Source: JBAVQS01 sp049694275 (GTDB taxonomy: Bacteria; Chloroflexota; Anaerolineae; UBA4142; SHND01). From it: 40,641 nt of DNA. Below the pieces are notes generated by a model that ran no database searches, was not told the DNA's origin, and worked only from the letters and a program-made list of their open reading frames with translations. Position 1 is the stretch's first letter. The number at the start of each line of letters is the position of its first letter. Shown here piece after piece: positions 1-7,764 of the stretch. The position numbers and the translations under genes are program-made. The DNA is taken from NCBI GenBank assembly GCA_049694275.1, contig JBAVQS010000291.1:1-40641 (forward strand). The letters are read 5' to 3'.

Positions 1-212
1 ACTTTAGCCAGGCGAAACCCGCGGCGTTCACGCGCATCTCGCTAGACGGCGATTGCGAAACCGTTGTGCCGGTCCGCCAGACACCGAACGGCACACAGGT
101 GGAGGATGCTATCTTTAGCCTGCACAAAGAGAACGTGCAGAACGCGACCGCCTACCGCGCCCAGATGTTGGCGGCGCTCGTCGGTGCACTCCGCTCGGCA
201 AGCGGGCGCTGA
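1..212 (+). CDS. C-terminal fragment of an unknown protein
   Basis: An open frame runs in from the left edge (first full codon at base 3) and ends at TGA 210-212, leaving 69 residues. The fragment reads as ordinary soluble protein, with a strand-like start (FTRISLDGD) and a helical end (YRAQMLAALVGALRSASGR). I do not recognise the family. It is accepted as real because codon use matches the neighbours and because the frame is followed within 26 bases by a strong hairpin terminator. The gene converges on the heme/HAMP sensor. The start and most of the protein lie outside the window, so function cannot be assigned. Confidence 0.6.
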   Translation, partial: FSQAKPAAFTRISLDGDCETVVPVRQTPNGTQVEDAIFSLHKENVQNATAYRAQMLAALVGALRSASGR

Positions 213-237
213 CCGCGGCGCCCTCCGTTGTACAAAC

Positions 238-268
238 GCTGGCCCGATTCTTGTGCAATCGGGCCAGC
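238..268. terminator. Bidirectional Rho-independent terminator
   Basis: A perfect 12-bp inverted repeat (GCTGGCCCGATT / AATCGGGCCAGC) with a 7-base loop lies between two convergent genes. A T-rich stretch (TTGTTATTT) follows on the plus strand. Its position suggests it ends the truncated plus-strand gene and probably also the minus-strand sensor gene. Confidence 0.75.
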
Positions 269-287
269 ATCTTGTTATTTCACCTTC

Positions 288-1397
288 TCATGTCGTCGCG
301 CCGCTTGTCTCTCCCCCTGTCGCCGGCGGGGCCTGCGCTGAGCGCTGTTTGCGCAGTTCCTGAGCTTTGGCCAGCAGGTCCCGGAATTCGTCGGTATCGA
401 CCAATTCGGACACCTGTTTCTGTTTCTTGATCTCGTCGATCTCGATATTGAGCTGGCTGACCTGCTTTTTCAGAGTCTCTGTCCGCTGATAGACCTGCGC
501 GGTCATCTCCTTGAATACGTGCGCGAGTTGTCCCAGCTCGTCGCTATGGGTGCTGACCTCCTTAAAAGTCTCGGTCTCCAGGTCCGCGGGCGTGATCTGG
601 TCGCCGGCAATCTTGTTTGCCATCCCGCTCAGCATCGCAACCGGTTGAATCACAAAGTGCCGCAGGGTGAAATTGATCATCGAGATGGCGAGGAAAAAGA
701 TCAGCAGAAAGACGCCCACCAGGACCGCAAAGCGCGGAAGAATCTGCCCGAGAATGTCCTGGACTGGCACATACACCATCTGGGCGGCAATCACCTGATT
801 CAGCTTCCAGCCAAAACCCGCCTGCGAGCCGTAACTGCTCAACATACTCTTGGGCGCATTGGCCGGGTCACCGTGACAGACCAGGCAGCTTGGCGACGAA
901 ACGGTCAGGGGCATGGCGATGTAATAGAACGGCCGGTTGTTCCACAGGCGATAGCCCGCCAGTTGCGTGAGGCTGCCATTGTTCGACATCTGCTGAACAA
1001 TCTGCGCTTCAAAATCATCCGCTTTATCCGTCGGGTTGGTCGGATTCGGCGATGCTTCCTTGTAGGTATAGTCCTGGTACTGCCCGTCTCGGCGAAAGCT
1101 ATCGAACACGGTGTGCGCGGAAAAAGCGGGGACCGATTCCGCAGGAAAGGCGCTCGCCGTCTGGATGCGCTCTTGCAAAAAGGGCTGGACGTGCGCTGTC
1201 GTGTACCCGCGCACCGCGCGCATCATCTGAATCAAAAAAGTGGCGCGCGTGGTCGTCTCCGTTTCAGCGTTCGTCTGGACGATCTGCCAGGTGACGAGCG
1301 CGACCAGGATCGCCGCGCCGAGCATCACCACCGCGAGGAGAATCGAGAATTTGGTGTTCAGCCTGTAATTTTCAAATTTTTCCCAACGCTCGTGCAT
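288..1397 (-). CDS. Tll0287-like heme-binding HAMP membrane sensor
   Basis: A 369-residue membrane sensor. One helix (about 16-40) and a second (about 222-246) bracket an extracytoplasmic domain of the Tll0287-like/DUF3365 type containing a c-type heme motif, C-L-V-C-H, at 171-175. A HAMP domain (about 244-305) and a coiled coil follow. There is no kinase, cyclase or methyl-accepting domain. Instead the protein ends with a tail (about 309-350: LKKQV, IEID, QVSE, F..LL..AQELR) that also ends the response regulator at 29715-30431. Known for the family: heme-type redox or gas sensing in the periplasm. Inferred: the tail recruits a separate output partner. The frame remains open far upstream, but the ATG at 1397 has GGAGGG six bases before it and a promoter just upstream, so that start is chosen. 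Confidence 0.85.
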   Translation of the reverse strand: MHERWEKFENYRLNTKFSILLAVVMLGAAILVALVTWQIVQTNAETETTTRATFLIQMMRAVRGYTTAHVQPFLQERIQTASAFPAESVPAFSAHTVFDSFRRDGQYQDYTYKEASPNPTNPTDKADDFEAQIVQQMSNNGSLTQLAGYRLWNNRPFYYIAMPLTVSSPSCLVCHGDPANAPKSMLSSYGSQAGFGWKLNQVIAAQMVYVPVQDILGQILPRFAVLVGVFLLIFFLAISMINFTLRHFVIQPVAMLSGMANKIAGDQITPADLETETFKEVSTHSDELGQLAHVFKEMTAQVYQRTETLKKQVSQLNIEIDEIKKQKQVSELVDTDEFRDLLAKAQELRKQRSAQAPPATGGETSGATT

Positions 1398-1428
1398 GAT
1401 TTTCCCTCCGCCGACATGTGTGGTACGT

Positions 1429-1457
1429 ATCATAGCAAAAGGCGGGGATGCGCGCAA
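1429..1457 (-). promoter_or_regulatory. Sigma-70-type promoter of the heme/HAMP sensor gene
   Basis: On the minus strand, TTGCGC (1457-1452) and TATGAT (1434-1429) are separated by 17 bases. Predicted start of transcription is near 1422, giving a leader of about 25 bases with the ribosome site GGAGGG. Confidence 0.6.
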
Positions 1458-1472
1458 GGGGCAGCAGGGCCA

Positions 1473-1501
1473 TTGTATTTTGGCGCGAAATAGGCTATAA
1501 G
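1473..1501 (+). promoter_or_regulatory. Promoter of the LLM oxidoreductase / HMG-CoA reductase operon
   Basis: TTGTAT (1473-1478) and TATAAG (1496-1501) are 17 bases apart, just upstream of and divergent from the sensor promoter. Predicted start of transcription is near 1508. Confidence 0.5.
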
Positions 1502-1586
1502 AGAGCCTGAATCTTACAGGGCAGGTCGAACCACGCGTTCGCATTGGCGAGGTGTTGCCGGTGCAAGCGCGCTCAAGGAGGTTGAC

Positions 1587-2552
1587 GTGGCGATTCCGTT
1601 TGGCATTTTTGTTCCCCAGGGTTGGCGTATGGATCTGGTCGAGATCAAGGACCCGGTCCAACAGTACGAGGCGATGACGCGCGTTGCGCTCACCGCCGAA
1701 GAGAGCGGCTATGATTCGGTGTGGGTCTATGACCATTTCCATACGGTCCCGGAGCCCACGCTCGAAACGACGTTCGAGTGCTGGACCATTACGTCGGGAA
1801 TGGCGCGCGATACAAAACGCGTCCGGCTGGGGCAGATGGTGACCTGTAACGCGTATCGCAATCCGGCGCTTTTGGCTAAGATGGCCTCCACCGTCGACGT
1901 CATGAGCCACGGCCGGCTCATTTTCGGATTGGGCGCCGGCTGGTACGAGCACGAATGGCGCGCTTATGGCTATGGGTTTCCGGAGACGCCCGACCGGCTG
2001 CGGATGCTGCGGGAAGGGGTGCAGATCATTCACAGCATGTGGAAACAGGACATGCCCGAGTTCCAGGGCAAGTATTATCACATCGACCGGGCGATCAACT
2101 CGCCGAAAGGGGTGCAGCAGCCGCACATCCCGCTCTGGATCGGCGGCGGCGGCGAAAAGGTGACGCTCAAGCTTGTGGCCCAGTTCGGCGACGCGTGCAA
2201 CGTGGGCGGCGGGGATGTCGAGACGATCAAGCACAAACTGGCGATCCTGCGCGAGCACTGCGCCGCCGTAGGCCGGAATTATGATGAGATCACGCGCTCG
2301 ACCAGCCTCAACCTGCACCTGCTCCACCCCGGCGAGGATCCGGCGACCGCGACGGCGCAGGCGCGTGGCCGGCAGAGCTATGAAGAGTACGCCCGCGCGT
2401 ACTGGGTCGGGACGCCGGACGAGATCCAAGCGCGGTTAGAGACCTTGCTTGAGGCGGGGATTAACTATATAATTCTCTATATGCCGCGCGTCGCCTACGA
2501 TCCCGCGCCCGTACGTTATTTTGCCGAGAGCGTCATGCCGCATTTCAAATAA
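1587..2552 (+). CDS. LLM-class F420-dependent oxidoreductase
   Basis: A 321-residue protein of the luciferase-like monooxygenase superfamily, single-domain TIM-barrel type. Family marks include the N-terminal strand FGIFVPQ, the helix block EESGYDSVWVYDHF, a GQMVTCNAYRNPALLAKMAS block, the FGLGAGWYEHEW segment typical of F420-linked members, and PLWIGGGGEK near the C-terminal half. These enzymes usually use reduced F420 or FMN for hydride transfer to organic substrates; the substrate here cannot be told. Translation begins at GTG 1587, supported by AAGGAGG five bases upstream. The next gene, HMG-CoA reductase, starts 18 bases after the stop, so the two are probably co-transcribed. That could hint at a role in isoprenoid or quinone metabolism, but it is only contextual. 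Confidence 0.88.
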   Translation: MAIPFGIFVPQGWRMDLVEIKDPVQQYEAMTRVALTAEESGYDSVWVYDHFHTVPEPTLETTFECWTITSGMARDTKRVRLGQMVTCNAYRNPALLAKMASTVDVMSHGRLIFGLGAGWYEHEWRAYGYGFPETPDRLRMLREGVQIIHSMWKQDMPEFQGKYYHIDRAINSPKGVQQPHIPLWIGGGGEKVTLKLVAQFGDACNVGGGDVETIKHKLAILREHCAAVGRNYDEITRSTSLNLHLLHPGEDPATATAQARGRQSYEEYARAYWVGTPDEIQARLETLLEAGINYIILYMPRVAYDPAPVRYFAESVMPHFK

Positions 2553-2570
2553 TCGATACGGAGGAGTCCG

Positions 2571-4112
2571 ATGATTATCCCCACCCTCTTGCTCAAGAAA
2601 TTGTACACGTTAGGCAGTCTCAAAAACGCCGCCGGGGGTGTTGAGTTCGCCCTCAAGAACCGGCTGAGCGATGCCGAGTTGGTCGGTTTGCTGCGCGTGG
2701 CCGTCGACGGGCAGGTCGCGCCCCTCGATTCGGTAACCCTGCAGCTCGCCGACGGGCGCACGCTCACGCCTGCCCAACTCACGCCCCGCGAGCCCCTCCC
2801 CTTTCCCTTGCGCGCGCCGGTGATCGTCCAGACCCATCTGCCCACGCTGTCCAAGGGCAAGCACGAGGTCGAGATTGCGTTCGAGACGCGCCCCTTTGGC
2901 AAGATGCAGTTCAAGGTGGAGGATGCCATCGCCGAGGGCGAGAAAACGGGGATCCACATCCCGCGCGATGCGAATGACGACTATCGCCCCGAGATAATTC
3001 AGCAGCGCCAGGCGCTCGTCGAGCAGGTGACGGGGGTCAAGCTCCAGCACATTAACAAGTATTCTTTCGACCCGCACATCACCAAAGGGAATGTCGAGAA
3101 TTTCGTCGGGGTGGCGCAGGTGCCGATCGGCGTGGCGGGACCGCTGCACATCAACGGCGAGCACGCGCAGGGGGATTTTCTGATTCCGATGGCGACATCC
3201 GAAGGGACGCTGATCGCCTCGCACAATCGCGGCATCAAGATTCTGAACCTGTGCGGCGGCGTCAAGACGACGGTGGTGGCAGATGTAATGCAGCGGGCGC
3301 CCGTGTTTGTCTTTGCGGATGCGCGGCGCGGACGCGAGTTCGTCGCCTGGGTCACCGAAAACTTCGACAAGATCAAGGAGGAGGCTGACGGGACGTCGAG
3401 CGTGGCCAAGCTCCAGTATATCGACCCGTTCGTCGCCAACAAGTTCGTCTATCTCCGTTTCAACTATACGACGGGCGACGCCGCGGGACAGAACATGGTG
3501 GGGCGCGCCACCTTTGCCGCGTGCAGTTGGATTCTCGACCACTTTGAAGGGGTCACCAACTTTTACCTCGAATCGAATTTCGCCACCGACAAAAAGGCGT
3601 CGCAAATCAATATCATGCGGACGCGCGGCAAGCGGGTCACCGCCGAAGCGACCATCGCGCGTGATGTGCTGGTGCAGCATATGCGCGTCGAGCCGGAAAA
3701 GCTGGCCTATCACTATGGCATCGCGAACGTCGGGGCGTTCCTCTCCGGCGCGAACAACAACGGCGCGCAGTCCGCGAACGGCATCACCGCCATCTTTATC
3801 GCTACCGGCCAGGATGTGGCGAACGTGGCCGAATCGTCGGCGGGCATCCTCTACTCGGAGCTGACGCCCACGGGCGACCTCTATATCTCGCTCACCATTC
3901 CCTCGCTCATCGTGGCTACTTACGGCGGCGGGACCGCGCTGGCGACCCAGCGCGAGTGCCTGGAGATGCTCGATTGCTATGGCCGCGGCAAGGTGAACAA
4001 GCTGGCCGAGATCATCTCGGCGGTCTGCCTCGCGGGCGAGATCTCGCTCGGTTCGGCGATCTCGTCCTCCGACTGGGTATCGAGCCACGAAAAGTACGGC
4101 CGCAACCGGTAG
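2571..4112 (+). CDS. hmgA: HMG-CoA reductase with N-terminal extension
   Basis: A 513-residue hydroxymethylglutaryl-CoA reductase, which makes mevalonate for isoprenoid synthesis. The catalytic part starts near residue 130 and resembles class I (archaeal-like) enzymes. The expected catalytic residues are visible: Glu211 in TSEGT, Lys341 in TDKKAS, Asp415 in GQDVAN and His506 in SSHEKYG. The dinucleotide loop reads DAAGQNM (303-309), where DAMGMNM is usual. No membrane segment is present. Residues 1 to about 125 form an extra soluble, probably beta-rich domain (LLLKKLYTLGSLKN, VDGQVAPLDSV) not found in textbook HMGRs. The ATG is preceded by GGAGGAG. The gene is second in an operon with the LLM oxidoreductase and ends before a bidirectional terminator. 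Presence of the gene implies a mevalonate route in this organism. Confidence 0.95.
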   Translation: MIIPTLLLKKLYTLGSLKNAAGGVEFALKNRLSDAELVGLLRVAVDGQVAPLDSVTLQLADGRTLTPAQLTPREPLPFPLRAPVIVQTHLPTLSKGKHEVEIAFETRPFGKMQFKVEDAIAEGEKTGIHIPRDANDDYRPEIIQQRQALVEQVTGVKLQHINKYSFDPHITKGNVENFVGVAQVPIGVAGPLHINGEHAQGDFLIPMATSEGTLIASHNRGIKILNLCGGVKTTVVADVMQRAPVFVFADARRGREFVAWVTENFDKIKEEADGTSSVAKLQYIDPFVANKFVYLRFNYTTGDAAGQNMVGRATFAACSWILDHFEGVTNFYLESNFATDKKASQINIMRTRGKRVTAEATIARDVLVQHMRVEPEKLAYHYGIANVGAFLSGANNNGAQSANGITAIFIATGQDVANVAESSAGILYSELTPTGDLYISLTIPSLIVATYGGGTALATQRECLEMLDCYGRGKVNKLAEIISAVCLAGEISLGSAISSSDWVSSHEKYGRNR

Positions 4113-4145
4113 AAACGTTCCGACGGAACGTCTGCCCCAGCAAAC

Positions 4146-4173
4146 AAAAACGGCGGGATGACCCGCCGTTTTT
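4146..4173. terminator. Bidirectional Rho-independent terminator
   Basis: The sequence AAAAA-CGGCGGG-ATGA-CCCGCCG-TTTTT has a 7-bp GC stem, extendable through the A/T tracts, with T tracts on both strands. It lies between the convergent HMG-CoA reductase and kinase genes. A second small palindrome (ACGTTCCG-A-CGGAACGT) sits just before it. Confidence 0.9.
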
Positions 4174-4177
4174 AATT

Positions 4178-7100
4178 TCAACCTTTCAGGCGCTCCAATT
4201 GCGCCTGGACCCGTTTGACATAGCCGGGACACTGGCATTCGCGGTAGAGCTCTAACGCGGCGACGAGCCGTTCACGTGCGCGTTCCCGGTCTCCGGGCTC
4301 ACCGCGCTGGACGTACGCTGCAGCCCATTCCCGCAGCATGTGCGCCTGGAACCAGCGGGTTCCGGCCTGTCGCAGCATTTGATCGATCGATTCGTATGTG
4401 CGCATGGCGATGGCCCAGTCCTGCTCGGCAACAGCCAGGCGCGCATGGCCCTGGCTAAAAGTCAGGCGCTCGTAAAAGACGGGCGCGGCGCCGGTGAGCG
4501 CCTCCGCCGCCTGGAGCAACCGACGAGCCGCGTCGAGCCGGCCCAGCCGGGCGTTGATGGAAGCCAGCAGCACGAGCTCCCCCTCACCGCCGCCGAACGC
4601 CTTTTGGCGCGGGAGGAGGGCCGTCAAGAGCGTCTCGGCCTCTTCATACCGCTCCAGGTCATAGAGCACTTCGCAGGATGAGCCGGCGGCGGTTGCTTCC
4701 AACTGGAACTCGTTCTGCGCCTTCGCCTCTTGCCACAGAGCCTGCCAGCGCGCAAGCGCCTCCTCCGCCTCGCCGCGATAATTCCACAGCACCGCCTCCA
4801 TCATGCGCGCATACGCTTCGAGCGACCAGCCGGCATCCATCGCATGAACCTGGTCACGGAGCTGCCCGAACGCTTTTTCCATGGTCGGATAATCGCCGAG
4901 CGGGGCGGCCGAATAGATGACATGTTCCAGCGCGAGGATGCGCATGCTGAACAGGCCGGCTTGCTGGGCCGCCGCCGCGGCGCGCCAGGCATAATCGCAC
5001 GCTTCGCGCATCTGTCCCGACGAGCGGATCAGGTTGGCCAGGTTGTGATAGGCGCGGGCGACTGTGCCGGGCAGATGGGCAGCCAGCCCCAGCGCGATAG
5101 CCTGCCGGTAGGCCTGCTCCTCGTCGGCGCCGCGATGCTCCACCCCGTAGAGGAGCCCCATCGTCACAAGCGTTTCGGACTCGGCCTGGACATCGTGATT
5201 GCGGCGGGCGATGTCGAGCGCGCGTTCGCAGAGCGGCCGCGCCTCTTCCGGCAGGCCGTTGAAAAAGCAGGCGCGCGCTGTCTCGTGCAGCAGACGGGCC
5301 AGGGCGGCAGTTTCCGGGTGTCCCTCGACCGCGCGCACCCCCTCGCGCGCCAGCGCCAGTCCGCGCGCCATATCGCCGGCCAGCCAGGCATCGCGCGAGG
5401 AGCGGGCATAGAGCTCGGCGACGTGCGCATAATCCTTGAGGCCGGTCGCCTGCTGGATGGCATCCTGACAGGTCCGAATGGCCTCGTCAAAGCGGCCGCG
5501 CGCCGCGAGGGCCTGGCCCAACCCGCTCAGCATGTCGAGGCGTTCCACGTCCGAACCGCCGAGGTCGAGCCCCGCGCGAAAAGCGGCCTCCGCCTCCTGG
5601 TAGGCGTACACGGCGAGCGCGTGATGGCCGGCGCGCAGGTAATAGCTCCGCGCCCGGTCCGCATCGCCGGCCGCCTCATGGTGCCGCGCAATCAACTCAT
5701 AGTCGTCGGGGTGCACCGATTCAAAGGCGGCGGCGGCGCGCCGGTGCATCCGCTTGCGGCGCAGGCCGCTCACGCTCTCCTCCAACGTCAGCCAGATGAG
5801 CGCGTGGGCAAAGGCATAGGTGATGTGCGAATTACGCCCCCGTAGCTCTTGAATCAACTGCGCCCGCTCGGCGATTTCCAGCGCCGCGATCAAGGTCTCC
5901 TCGCTCAACTCGCTGGCCTGTTCGAGCGTCTCAAAATCAAACTCGCGGCCGAGGACCGCTGCAAGCCGGAGCGTCTCCTGCGCGTCCGGGGGGAGATTAC
6001 CTGCACGCGCCTGGATGGCGAGCCGCACGCTCTGTGGAATCTCGATCTCGCGCATGTCGGCCTGTTGCCAGCGGCCACCGGCAAAGACGAGCTTGCCCTC
6101 TTCGACCAGCGCCTTGATGACCTCCTCGACAAAGAAAGGGTTACCCTCTGTTTCACGGTAAATGGCGTCGAGCAGGTCACTCGAAACCGGTTCCTGGAAC
6201 AGGGCGGTCAGCAGATCGCAGGTATCGTCACACGAGAGGCGGGTGAGCTTGATACGGGTCGCCAGTCGCTCGCGGTTCAGATCGAGCAGCATCTGGTTCC
6301 ATGGGCGCGTCTCGTCCAGTTCGACCTCGCGATAGGTAGCGACGATCAAGAGGCGCTGTTTGCGCGTGCGGCGCGCGAGGTGGCGCAGCATGGCCAGCGT
6401 TGCGCCGTCGGCCCAGTGCACGTCGTCAATAAAGAGAACGAGCGGCGCGTGGGTCGCAAGCGCCGCGCACCACGCCACCACGCTCTCGAATACCCGCTGT
6501 AGTTCGGCCTGTGGGTCGAGCGTGGGAGTCGGGGAAAGGTCGGGATAGCGGGCGTGCAAGTCGGGAACGAGCGCGACGAGATCGGCCAGGACTGGCTCGG
6601 CCAGACCAACCCCGGGTGGGACGAGGTCCCATCCATCACGGATAATCTGCGCGAGCGAGGCATAGGGCGCGCCGGCATCCGCATAGCACTCGCCCGTCAA
6701 GACGCGCCCGCCCGAAACCTGCACCTGGGTCAGCAGCTCGCGGACAAACCGGGTTTTGCCAATCCCCGGCTCGCCGCTGATGAGCAGGACGTGACCTTCG
6801 CCGTTACGCGCGCGCTGCCATTCCGCCTCGGCCTGAGCCAGCTCGCGATGGCGCGCCACGAACCGACCTCGGGCAATGCGGTCGAGAAGGGAAGGCTCCT
6901 GCAAGGTTGGCGCGACGGGCACGGCGTCGAGGTGATCGAGCTGCGCGCGTACAGCGTCGGCAGTCGCGGGGCGGTCCTCCGGCCGCTTGGCAAGGAGTTG
7001 AACGATCAGCGCTTCGAGTCCGGGCGGAATGTCGGGATTATGAGCGCACGGCGGCACGACTGGCGCATACAGGTGCTGTGAGATGACGGCGAGCGGGTCA

Positions 7101-7717
7101 TCGGCGGTAAAGGGGAGATGGCCGGTGGTGAGCTCGTACAGCATCACGCCGAGCGCATAGAGATCGGCGCGGCCGTCGAACGGCTGGCCCAGCGCAAGTT
7201 CCGGCGCGAGATAAAAGACGGTGCCGGTAATCGTCCCCTCAGTCGAGACACGCGAGGCGACCGAGCGCGCGAGCCCAAAATCCATGAGCTTGACCACGCC
7301 GCCGGTCGTGACAATCACATTCTCGGGTTTCAGATCGCGGTGGATGATCTGGTGGGCGTGGGCATGGGCGAGCGCGGCGCACACCTGGCGTGTGATTGAG
7401 ACAATGGTCTCCAGCTCGCGGGGCGGCCGGTCGTGCAGGGATGCGCCCTCGACCAGCTCCATGACGACGAACGGCGCGCCCTCCGTCTCGCCCGCATCAT
7501 AGACCGCGACAATGTTGGGATGGTTGAGACGGGCGACGGCGCGCGCTTCGTTCAGCAGGCGAACGCGGCCCTCTGCGCCGATCGCCTGCCGGGTCAGCAG
7601 CTTGACAGCGACATCGCGGTCGAGCAGGGTATCGTGCGCGCGATAAACGACGCCCATCCCACCGCGTCCCAACTCGGCCTGCAACTCGTATCGCCCGGAC
7701 AAAAGCATGTCTTGCAT
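4178..7717 (-). CDS. Ser/Thr protein kinase - AAA ATPase - TPR regulator
   Basis: A 1179-residue fusion. Residues about 8-265 are a Hanks-type kinase with glycine loop GRGGMGVVY, Lys39 in VAVKLL, HRDLKPEN (126-133), DFG (147-149) and APE-like YLAPE. Residues about 283-560 form an AAA_16/STAND-like ATPase with Walker A GEPGIGKT (314-321) and Walker B LVLFIDD (425-431). The C-terminal half, from about 690 to 1179, is helical and TPR-like. The layout matches large kinase/ATPase regulators common in Chloroflexota, Actinobacteria and Myxococcota. No transmembrane helix is seen, so it is likely cytosolic. The gene starts 47 bases after the SpoIIE-type phosphatase, making a probable kinase/phosphatase operon. 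The ATG has no strong ribosome site; the start is chosen because the kinase domain begins eight residues later. Confidence 0.93.
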   Translation of the reverse strand: MQDMLLSGRYELQAELGRGGMGVVYRAHDTLLDRDVAVKLLTRQAIGAEGRVRLLNEARAVARLNHPNIVAVYDAGETEGAPFVVMELVEGASLHDRPPRELETIVSITRQVCAALAHAHAHQIIHRDLKPENVIVTTGGVVKLMDFGLARSVASRVSTEGTITGTVFYLAPELALGQPFDGRADLYALGVMLYELTTGHLPFTADDPLAVISQHLYAPVVPPCAHNPDIPPGLEALIVQLLAKRPEDRPATADAVRAQLDHLDAVPVAPTLQEPSLLDRIARGRFVARHRELAQAEAEWQRARNGEGHVLLISGEPGIGKTRFVRELLTQVQVSGGRVLTGECYADAGAPYASLAQIIRDGWDLVPPGVGLAEPVLADLVALVPDLHARYPDLSPTPTLDPQAELQRVFESVVAWCAALATHAPLVLFIDDVHWADGATLAMLRHLARRTRKQRLLIVATYREVELDETRPWNQMLLDLNRERLATRIKLTRLSCDDTCDLLTALFQEPVSSDLLDAIYRETEGNPFFVEEVIKALVEEGKLVFAGGRWQQADMREIEIPQSVRLAIQARAGNLPPDAQETLRLAAVLGREFDFETLEQASELSEETLIAALEIAERAQLIQELRGRNSHITYAFAHALIWLTLEESVSGLRRKRMHRRAAAAFESVHPDDYELIARHHEAAGDADRARSYYLRAGHHALAVYAYQEAEAAFRAGLDLGGSDVERLDMLSGLGQALAARGRFDEAIRTCQDAIQQATGLKDYAHVAELYARSSRDAWLAGDMARGLALAREGVRAVEGHPETAALARLLHETARACFFNGLPEEARPLCERALDIARRNHDVQAESETLVTMGLLYGVEHRGADEEQAYRQAIALGLAAHLPGTVARAYHNLANLIRSSGQMREACDYAWRAAAAAQQAGLFSMRILALEHVIYSAAPLGDYPTMEKAFGQLRDQVHAMDAGWSLEAYARMMEAVLWNYRGEAEEALARWQALWQEAKAQNEFQLEATAAGSSCEVLYDLERYEEAETLLTALLPRQKAFGGGEGELVLLASINARLGRLDAARRLLQAAEALTGAAPVFYERLTFSQGHARLAVAEQDWAIAMRTYESIDQMLRQAGTRWFQAHMLREWAAAYVQRGEPGDRERARERLVAALELYRECQCPGYVKRVQAQLERLKG

Positions 7718-7764
7718 GGGGGTTCACCACAGCGGAAAATCGCCAGTCAATGTGAGCGCGGTCC

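Noticed and set aside
1398..2429. Upstream extension of the heme/HAMP frame to 713 codons
   Set aside because: The added part is antisense to the LLM oxidoreductase; promoter and GGAGGG place the true start at 1397.
2610..4238. Long minus-strand open frame (542 codons) opposite HMG-CoA reductase
   Set aside because: It is the antisense of a well-conserved gene; its protein is Arg/Leu/Val/Asp-rich with no domain, as expected for a high-GC shadow frame.
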